Assembly: GCF_000600335.2 (NCBI RefSeq)
Contig: NZ_KK088582.1
Span: 100,895 to 164,894 of the forward strand
Length of the DNA: 64,000 nucleotides
Origin: Rubellimicrobium mesophilum DSM 19309
Lineage (GTDB): Bacteria > Pseudomonadota > Alphaproteobacteria > Rhodobacterales > Rhodobacteraceae
Reading direction: 5' to 3'
Both the position numbers and the translations under genes were made by a program. The notes under the pieces were generated by a model. That model ran no database searches. It had not been told where the DNA came from and saw nothing but the letters and a program-made list of their open reading frames with translations. This document shows positions 58,226 to 64,000 of the stretch, one piece after another. The stretch's first letter is position 1; every line of letters begins with the position of its first letter.

Positions 58226-59112
58226 GCGGCGTTCCTCCGACGGGCCTGCCAGGCGGTCAGCAGCACCAGCGGCAGGAACACCACCGCCGTGATGAGCAGC
58301 ATCATCACCGCCGCGGCCGAGGCGTATCCCAGGTTCTGCTTCTGGCTCAACGCGTTGATGACGAAGTAGGCCGGCACCCAGGTGCTCTGCCCCGGCCCCC
58401 CGTTGGTCATGGCGAGCACGATGTCGTAGGCCTTGATGACGCCCAGCGACAGCAGGATCGCGCAGGTGAGGAAGGTGAACCTCATCATCGGGATGATGAT
58501 CTCGACATAGAGCCGCCAGAGGCTCACACCGTCGAGGCGCGCCGCGCTCCAGATCTCGGAATTGATCGACTTCAGCCCGGCGATCATGAGCGCCATGTAG
58601 AAGCCGGACGACTGCCAGATGGAGGCGAGGATGATCGCGTACATCGCCGTGTCGCCCTGCGCGAGCCAGTTGAAGGAAGCGCCCTCGAAGCCCGCGCGAT
58701 GCAAGGCCGCCTCGAGGCCCATGGACGGGTTCAGGATCCAGCGCCAGGCGACGCCGGTCACGATGAGGGACACGGCGAGCGGATAGAGGAACACGGTCCG
58801 GAAGAAGCTCTCCCCCCGCTTCTCGCGGTCGATCATCGCCGCCAGGACGAAGCCGAACACGATGGCGAGCGCGCTGCCGATCCCCAGCGTGACGAGGTTC
58901 CACAGCGCGATGCGCCAGCCGTCGTCCGCGAAGAGCCGCCCGTATTGCCGCGACCACTCGGCCCAGTCGATGCCGTAATCCGGCACCTGGCGCGACCGCG
59001 TCAGGGACAGGTAGACGGTCCAGAGGATCGACCCGAGGAATGCGACCGTCGTGACCGCCAGGGCGGGCGACAGCGCAAGCTGCGGAGCGATCCGCGTCCA
59101 GCGGATCGACAT
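58222..59112 (-). CDS. Sugar ABC transporter permease (MalF type)
   Basis: A 296-residue inner-membrane protein with six helices. The EAA loop is EIWSAARLDGVSLWRLYVEI; LTNGGPGQST-like AMTNGGPGQSTWVPAYF is the usual C-terminal mark. It is the first gene of the leftward operon, so the promoter and the palindromic operator (59192-59207) lie directly upstream. Confidence 0.93.
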   Translation of the reverse strand: MSIRWTRIAPQLALSPALAVTTVAFLGSILWTVYLSLTRSRQVPDYGIDWAEWSRQYGRLFADDGWRIALWNLVTLGIGSALAIVFGFVLAAMIDREKRGESFFRTVFLYPLAVSLIVTGVAWRWILNPSMGLEAALHRAGFEGASFNWLAQGDTAMYAIILASIWQSSGFYMALMIAGLKSINSEIWSAARLDGVSLWRLYVEIIIPMMRFTFLTCAILLSLGVIKAYDIVLAMTNGGPGQSTWVPAYFVINALSQKQNLGYASAAAVMMLLITAVVFLPLVLLTAWQARRRNAA

Positions 59113-59191
59113 GGAAGTCCTCCCTAGCGAGCTCCTCCTCGAGCTCCGTCGCAGGCCTTGGCCCGCGAGGTCGGCCGGTTCCTGGCCGCTT

Positions 59192-59207
59192 GTATTAACG
59201 TTAATAC
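59192..59207. promoter_or_regulatory. Perfect 16-bp LacI-type operator
   Basis: GTATTAACGTTAATAC is an exact palindrome with the central CG typical of LacI-family sites. It lies between the leftward transporter operon (80 bp from its start) and the rightward aldo/keto reductase gene (56 bp from its start), so one repressor could control both. A LacI-family gene follows at 60088. The rest of 59113-59262 holds the two promoters. Confidence 0.8.
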
Positions 59208-59262
59208 TTCCATAGGCTGATCGCGTCTGTCAACGGCCGAATTCACGGGGAGGCGGGACGCC

Positions 59263-60063
59263 ATGGACATGCCGAGGTTGGGTTTCGGCACCTACGGGCG
59301 GACGGGGTCCGAGGGGATCGCCGCGATCCTTTCGGCGCTCGGGGCCGGCTACCGGCACCTCGACACCGCGCAGACCTACGACACCGAGCGCGAGGTCGGC
59401 GAGGCCATCCGCCGCTCCGGCCTGCCGCGTGACGAGGTCTTCGTGACCACAAAGGTCGCCGAGCACAACCTGGGCCCCGGGCAGGTGATCCCATCGCTGG
59501 AGCGGAGCCTCGCGGAACTGGGTCTCGACCATGTGGACCTCGCCCTGATCCACTGGCCCGCCCGCGCTGGCGGCCCCGCGCCCGAGGCCTACCTTCGCCA
59601 GATCGCCGAGGCGAGGGACCGAGGCCTCGCGTGGCACATCGGCGTGTCGAACTTCACCATCGCGCTGATCGAGGAGGCCTGTTCCATCCTGGGCGCCGGC
59701 GCGATCCTGACGAACCAGATCGAGCTCAACCCCTGGTTCCGCAACCGCCGGCTGGCTGACCACTGCGCGTCCCGGGGCATCGTCGTCACCTGCTACGAGC
59801 CGCTCGCCCGGGGGAAGGTCGGCGCCGATCCTGTCCTTCAAGCGATCGCCCGACGGCACGGCGCGACGCCCGAGCAGGTCGCCCTCGCCTGGGAGCTCGC
59901 CCAGGGCTACGCCGCGATCCCGACCTCGCGCAGCCCCGAGCGTATCCGGCAGAACTTCGCGGCGCAGGAGCTCGACCTCTCCCCCGACGAGTTGGCCGAA
60001 GTCGATGCGCTCGACCGTGGCATCCGATCCATCGACCCCGATTGGGGTCCCGACTGGGACTGA
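59263..60063 (+). CDS. Aldo/keto reductase
   Basis: A 266-residue NAD(P)H-dependent oxidoreductase. The catalytic tetrad is visible: Asp and Tyr in YRHLDTAQTYDTE, Lys in VTTKVAEHN and His in LIHWPAR. GVSNFTIAL and QIELNPWF follow, with a C-terminal cofactor segment AIPTSRSPERIRQN. It probably reduces an aldose or keto-sugar from the linked pathway. It lies 24 bp before the LacI gene, in one unit. Confidence 0.9.
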   Translation: MDMPRLGFGTYGRTGSEGIAAILSALGAGYRHLDTAQTYDTEREVGEAIRRSGLPRDEVFVTTKVAEHNLGPGQVIPSLERSLAELGLDHVDLALIHWPARAGGPAPEAYLRQIAEARDRGLAWHIGVSNFTIALIEEACSILGAGAILTNQIELNPWFRNRRLADHCASRGIVVTCYEPLARGKVGADPVLQAIARRHGATPEQVALAWELAQGYAAIPTSRSPERIRQNFAAQELDLSPDELAEVDALDRGIRSIDPDWGPDWD

Positions 60064-60087
60064 GACGGATCGGCGGGGTCGAGGGAC

Positions 60088-61095
60088 ATGGCGCGGCTGA
60101 AGGACATCGCGGAGCGAACCGGACTCTCGGTCAACACCGTCTCGCTCGCTCTCCGGGGCAGCCCGCGCATCCCCGCCGACACGCGCGAGCGGGTCCGCAG
60201 CGCCGCCGAGGCGCTGGACTACACGCCCAACCACATGGCCCAGGCGCTCGTCAGCCGGCAGACCAGGACCGTCGGCCTCCTCCTCACCGACGTCACCAGT
60301 CCCCTCCTCACCCAGGTCGCGCGCTCGGTCGAGCAGGAGCTGAAGGCGCTGGGCTACGTCACCCTCCTTGCCGCATCCAACGGCGACCCGGAGGAGGAGG
60401 ACCGCGCGCTCGCCACCTTCCGGGCGCGGCAGGTGGACGGAATGCTGGTCTACCCCCATGATCACAGCCGGCTCGATCATCTCCGCCGCCTGCGGCTGGG
60501 CGGGATGCCGATGGTCCTCCTGGCCGGCGAGCGGGTCGACGACGTGGACGTGGTCCGCCTCGACGAACGGGCCGGGGCCCTGTGCGCGACCCATCACCTG
60601 CTCGAGCAGGGCCACCGTAGGGTCGGCCTGGTCGACGGCGCCCATCTGCACGGGAATCCGGCCAAGGCCGACGGCTACGTCGCGGCGCTGCGTCTCGCCG
60701 GGATCGACCCCCTGCCCGAACTCGTGATCGACCCGGAGGGGCACTCGGTCGGCCACGGCCACGCCGCCTTCGCCCGGCTCATGGCCCTGCCCGAGCCGCC
60801 GACGGCCGTCCTGACCGCCAACGACCGCCTCGCCCTCGGCGGCCTGCGCTGGTGCCAGGAGAACGGCGTGGCCGTGCCCCGCGACCTCGCGGTCTTCGGC
60901 TTCGACAACATCGAATACGCCGGCTACGCCTCGACCCCGCTTTCGAGCGTCGACTACCCTGCCGACGACCTCGCCCGACAGGCCGTCGCCCGCCTGATGA
61001 CCCTGATCCGGAACCGAGCCGAGCCCCCGTCCCCCGAGCTGGTTCGCATCCAACCCGAACTGGTCCTGCGTCAGAGCACAGCGGCGTCGCGATGA
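60088..61095 (+). CDS. LacI-family transcriptional regulator
   Basis: A 335-residue repressor. The N-terminal helix-turn-helix reads AERTGLSVNTVSLALRG with hinge region YTPNHMAQALVSRQT; the periplasmic-binding-like effector domain follows (VGLLLTDVTSPLLTQ, VFGFDNIEYAGYASTPLSSV). It very likely binds the palindrome at 59192-59207 and is released by the imported sugar or a derivative. Its TGA overlaps the ATG of a broken dehydrogenase gene (ATGA). Confidence 0.93.
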   Translation: MARLKDIAERTGLSVNTVSLALRGSPRIPADTRERVRSAAEALDYTPNHMAQALVSRQTRTVGLLLTDVTSPLLTQVARSVEQELKALGYVTLLAASNGDPEEEDRALATFRARQVDGMLVYPHDHSRLDHLRRLRLGGMPMVLLAGERVDDVDVVRLDERAGALCATHHLLEQGHRRVGLVDGAHLHGNPAKADGYVAALRLAGIDPLPELVIDPEGHSVGHGHAAFARLMALPEPPTAVLTANDRLALGGLRWCQENGVAVPRDLAVFGFDNIEYAGYASTPLSSVDYPADDLARQAVARLMTLIRNRAEPPSPELVRIQPELVLRQSTAASR

Positions 61096-61300
61096 CGGCC
61101 AGCGCACTGCCTCCCGGCAAGACCGCTGTCATGACGGGAGCCACCCGCGGCCCGTGACGGCGGTGCGCGCCGCCGAGGGCAAGACCGCGTGGCTGGCCGA
61201 TCGAAACGAGGGGGCGGGACAGGAGGTTGCCGCCGGGATCGGCATCCGGGCGGGCGCGGAGTTGGCCGACCCCACGGATGATCCCGCTTCGGTCGCTCTG
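61092..61300 (+). pseudogene. Remnant of a short-chain dehydrogenase
   Basis: ATG at 61092 begins LPPGKTAVMTGATRG, the nucleotide-binding strand and Gly-rich loop of an SDR, but a stop follows at once. Another frame from 61154 continues with AAEGKTAWLADRNEGAGQEV and ADPTDDPASVA, the next conserved SDR pieces, then loses similarity. The Gly-rich helix is shortened and the catalytic Tyr-Lys half is gone. Internal loss plus truncation makes this real decay, not a single-base error. It was once coupled to lacI by ATGA overlap. The 160 bp after it hold nothing recognisable. Confidence 0.75.
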
Positions 61301-61462
61301 CGGCAGGAACGGGCCACGCCCTTGGTCGTTCATCTTCCGCGCACAACCGCGGAGCCTCGACATGCGGACCCAAGACATGAGGATGCACAATTCAGGGTGC
61401 GCCACCGAGCCGCCGAGAGCAGGGCGCGCCCCTTCCTTGCCCGCAGCCCTTGGAGCGGATCG

Positions 61463-62737
61463 GTGACGCCGCGCCGCGCCCGAGGGAGCTGGGGCCGGGC
61501 GGTGACCGGGATCCTGCGCCTGCTTGGCCGGCCCGTCCGACGAGCGCAGGGCGGGCACGGCGTGGTCCTCGAACCCTACCGGGGCTATGGCACCCGCTCC
61601 GAGGTCTTCCTGATCGGCCGCGTGTTCAGGCAGTCGCAGGCGCATCCCAAGGGGGAGCGCGGCCTCCGATCCGAGCTGCGCGACATCGGCCGGCGCCTGG
61701 CCCGCCATGCCATTGCCGGCGCGGTCCTGACGGCACGCTTCCAGGGGGCCGAGGACCGGGTCCGCACGGATGCCGACGGCTACTTCCGGGTCCATCTCCG
61801 CCCCAGGACCGAGCCATCCCCCGAAGCCGACTGGCACGCGATGGAGCTGACTCTCGAGTCCCCGCAGACCGTGCGGGCCGAGGGTCGGGTCTACATCCCG
61901 CCTCCGCAGGCCCGCTTCGTGGTCATCAGCGACATCGACGACACGATCATGCGCACGGGCGTCGCCAACAAGCTCGGGATGCTCTGGCGCCTCTTCGTGG
62001 CGGATGCGCAGAGCCGGGTGGCCTTCCCCGGCGTGGCGGCGCTCTATCGCGCGCTCCACGCGGGCCCCTCGGGCGGGGACGGCAACCCGATGCTCTACGT
62101 CTCCCGCGCGCCCTGGGGCATCTACGACATGCTGGACGAGTTCTTCCGCCTTCACGGCATCCCGGTGGGCCCGGTGCTGTTCCTGCGCGAGTGGGGATTG
62201 TCGTGGAGGCACCCCCTGCCCCGCAAGGCGACCGACCACAAGGAGGAACTCATCGGTCACATGCTGGAGCTCTACGACGACCTTCCATTCGTGCTGATCG
62301 GCGACAGCGGCCAGCACGACCCCGAGGTCTACCGGAAGATCGTGGACGCGCATCCCGGCCGCGTCCTGGCGGTCTATATCCGCAACGTCTCGCGGGATCG
62401 CCGACGGATCGCCGAGATCGAGGCCCTCGCCGTGGCGGTTGCCGCGTCCGGCAGCGGGCTAGTTCTGGCGGCGGACAGTCTGGCCATGGCCCGTCACGCC
62501 GAGGGCCTGGGCCTGGTGGAGGCCGGGACGGTGGCGGCGGCGGCGGGCGAGCGACGGGAGCAGGGCGAGCGGGCCGCACCGGAGGGAACCCGGGACCTCA
62601 GGGAGGCCACGCCCGAGCGGACGGCCGGCGCCGTGGACCGGGGCGAGCTGCGGGACCTGCTCGACCCCGGCGCGCCGGGCGCCCCTGCGAACGTCGTCGT
62701 GGAACCCGAGGCCCGCGCGCCGTCGCACCGGCCCTGA
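61463..62737 (+). CDS. App1-type (DUF2183) phosphatase-domain protein
   Basis: A 424-residue protein. The conserved core has the HAD-like motif VVISDIDDTIMRTG, YVSRAPWGIYDMLDEFF, GPVLFLREWG, KATDHKEELI and FVLIGDSGQHDPEVY, matching the phosphatidate phosphatase-like domain of yeast App1. It has no clear signal or membrane helix. The last 90 residues are Ala/Glu/Arg-rich and variable. GTG at 61463 with GGAG 7 bp upstream is preferred; earlier in-frame starts fall in the dehydrogenase remnant. Physiological substrate in bacteria is unknown. Confidence 0.85.
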   Translation: MTPRRARGSWGRAVTGILRLLGRPVRRAQGGHGVVLEPYRGYGTRSEVFLIGRVFRQSQAHPKGERGLRSELRDIGRRLARHAIAGAVLTARFQGAEDRVRTDADGYFRVHLRPRTEPSPEADWHAMELTLESPQTVRAEGRVYIPPPQARFVVISDIDDTIMRTGVANKLGMLWRLFVADAQSRVAFPGVAALYRALHAGPSGGDGNPMLYVSRAPWGIYDMLDEFFRLHGIPVGPVLFLREWGLSWRHPLPRKATDHKEELIGHMLELYDDLPFVLIGDSGQHDPEVYRKIVDAHPGRVLAVYIRNVSRDRRRIAEIEALAVAVAASGSGLVLAADSLAMARHAEGLGLVEAGTVAAAAGERREQGERAAPEGTRDLREATPERTAGAVDRGELRDLLDPGAPGAPANVVVEPEARAPSHRP

Positions 62738-62803
62738 CCTGCGGGCCCACCTGCGCGAGCGGCCCGGCTGCGGTCCGGTGGGTCACCGCCCGGGCAGGGT
62801 CCC

Positions 62804-63838
62804 CTATCCTCTCCTTCCGAAGGCTCTGACGACCATGGGCGCTCCCAGGATCACGAGGAGGATGCGGGCGAGGTGGTGGAGGACGACGTAGCCGAGCTCG
62901 GCGCCCGAGACGATGGCGAGCACGGTCATCTCGGCCTGCCCGCCGGGGGCGAAGGCCAGGAAGGCCTCCATGGGGCGGGCAAGGCCGAGGAGGACGACCG
63001 CCTCGGCCACGACCCCGGCGAGGATCGCGAGGATCACCATGAAGAGGGCGCTGATGCCGATGGTGCGGGTGAGCTCGCGCCATGTCACGCCCACGTAGTG
63101 GACGCCGATGCTGATGCCGATCAGGAACTGCGCGGCCTGGAGCGCCTCGCGCGGCGGGCGCTCGTGGATGAGGCCCGCGAGGGAGAGCGGCAGCGTCGCG
63201 ATCAGCGGGCCCAGGATCGCGGCTCCGAAGAGGCCCGCGCGCTTGGCCACGCGCCAGCCCACCACGGCCGCGAGAACCATGAGGGCGATCTCGCTCGGGG
63301 GCAGGCTGGCGGCGGAGGCGCCCAGCGGACGGGTGAGCCGGGCGCCGTAGAGGGTCGAGAGCAGGATCGGCGCCACGGTCACGATCACTGCGACCCGGGT
63401 GGCGTGGATGAGGCTGAGCGCCCGCACGTTCGCCCCCGCCTCTTTGCCGAAGAGCACCATGTCGGCAGCGCCCCCCGGCATGGCGGCGAAGAAGGCGGTG
63501 ACCGCGTCGAAGCCCACCACGCGGCGGAAGAACGGCACGCCCACGAGCCCGATCAGCCCCACGTAGAGCGGCACCAGCGCGAGCGAGAGCGCCATCGCGG
63601 GGAGCTGGCCCACTAAGGCCGGCGTCACCGAGGCGCCCACGGCGACGCCCAGCACAGTGCGCGCGGCGTCGGTCACCGGGCCGAGCCCCCGAAGCGGCGC
63701 CCCCAGCAGCGCCGCTCCCAGGCAGGCCAGCATCGGCCCGAACAGGAAGGGCAAGGGCAGCCCGGTCCCGAGCGCCAGCACGAGCCCGCCGAGCGCCACC
63801 GCGACGGTGAGGAGGCGCCGGGTCCAGCGACCCTCCAT
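62804..63838 (-). CDS. AbrB-family membrane protein (putative permease)
   Basis: A 344-residue protein with about ten hydrophobic segments in two similar halves. PLPFLFGPMLACLG and FAAMPGGAADMVLFGKE in the first half are echoed by GAAILGPLIATLPL and FAPGGQAEMTVLAIV in the second, as in the family once called ammonia-monooxygenase-like (PF05145). Some relatives are proposed transporters; the substrate is unknown. ATG at 63838 follows directly after the upstream gene's stop region (TGA at 63844-63846). Confidence 0.85.
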   Translation of the reverse strand: MEGRWTRRLLTVAVALGGLVLALGTGLPLPFLFGPMLACLGAALLGAPLRGLGPVTDAARTVLGVAVGASVTPALVGQLPAMALSLALVPLYVGLIGLVGVPFFRRVVGFDAVTAFFAAMPGGAADMVLFGKEAGANVRALSLIHATRVAVIVTVAPILLSTLYGARLTRPLGASAASLPPSEIALMVLAAVVGWRVAKRAGLFGAAILGPLIATLPLSLAGLIHERPPREALQAAQFLIGISIGVHYVGVTWRELTRTIGISALFMVILAILAGVVAEAVVLLGLARPMEAFLAFAPGGQAEMTVLAIVSGAELGYVVLHHLARILLVILGAPMVVRAFGRRG

Positions 63839-63843
63839 CGGCC

Positions 63844-64000
63844 TCAGCCCGCGCCGGAGGACAGCACCTCCTCGGAGTGGGTCACGACGGGCGGCGCGGC
63901 GAAGTGGGGCGACACCAGCGCCCGCCACTGGGTGAAGGCCTCCGAGCCGCGGAAGCCGACGGTGTGGTCCTCGAGGCTCGCCCAGTCCACGAGGAGCCGG
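63844..64000 (-). CDS. Antibiotic biosynthesis monooxygenase-like protein, C-terminal part
   Basis: The last 51 residues of a minus-strand gene that begins beyond the window. LLVDWASLEDHTVGFRGSEA and a following FTQWRALVSPHFAAPPVV match the end of small dimeric alpha-beta barrel monooxygenases (ABM domain). It precedes the AbrB-family gene by 5 bp on the same strand, so the two are probably one operon. Confidence 0.65.
   Translation of the reverse strand, partial: RLLVDWASLEDHTVGFRGSEAFTQWRALVSPHFAAPPVVTHSEEVLSSGAG

Overview
This is a strongly GC-rich bacterial chromosome segment, most likely from an alphaproteobacterium of the order Rhodobacterales. The evidence is a circularly permuted two-piece tmRNA gene, an alpha-type SspB, DUF1194, DUF4169, DUF1513 and DUF2127 proteins, a B12-dependent ribonucleotide reductase, and a CtrA-type site. 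I see no phage, insertion sequence, CRISPR array or plasmid backbone. Most of the window is dense chromosomal coding sequence.

Layout, left to right. At 0.1-4.6 kb there is an RlmI-like rRNA methyltransferase, the Entner-Doudoroff pair edd-eda behind a perfect palindromic operator, and a secreted tandem-LCCL protein. At 4.7-10 kb come ssrA (tmRNA), a DUF1194 protein, a chromate transporter, sspB, fumC and two small downstream genes. At 10-18.6 kb come ccdA, a TSUP transporter, dadA and the glycine cleavage operon gcvT-gcvH-gcvP. At 18.6-22.8 kb there is a lactonase/FAH pair and a run of small genes. At 23-28 kb come nrdJ (with DnaA boxes and an NrdR-like box upstream), tRNA-Pro, a DUF192 protein and a double cold-shock protein. 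At 28-37 kb come pdxH, fabI, LysE, gpt, DUF2127, an aminotransferase, ppiD, trpE and dusA. At 37.7-40.8 kb lies a small chemosensory group. At 41.6-46.4 kb lies a four-gene imelysin/di-haem iron cluster, and at 46.5-48.6 kb a copCD-ycnI copper pair. From 48.8 to 61.1 kb lies a sugar-uptake and catabolism locus. It holds an ABC transporter, VOC protein, TIM-barrel isomerase, TolB-like propeller, cytoplasmic beta-mannosidase and MFS protein, with a divergent aldo/keto reductase and LacI regulator; a perfect 16-bp palindrome sits between the two arms. The window closes with an App1-type phosphatase, an AbrB-family permease and the end of a monooxygenase gene.

How parts work together. ssrA and sspB belong to the same trans-translation/ClpXP pathway. 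edd and eda turn 6-phosphogluconate into pyruvate and glyceraldehyde-3-phosphate, probably under a LacI-family repressor. The 50-61 kb locus looks like a self-contained regulon: import of an oligosaccharide, intracellular cleavage by a GH2 enzyme, then redox and isomerase steps, controlled by the local LacI protein. It is the best candidate here for an incompletely described pathway.

A caution on the sequence. Nine otherwise intact genes each need one or two single-base corrections (eleven sites), nearly all in short homopolymers. I read these as likely sequencing or assembly errors and annotate the genes as intact across the break. The exception is a short-chain dehydrogenase relic next to lacI, which is truly degraded.
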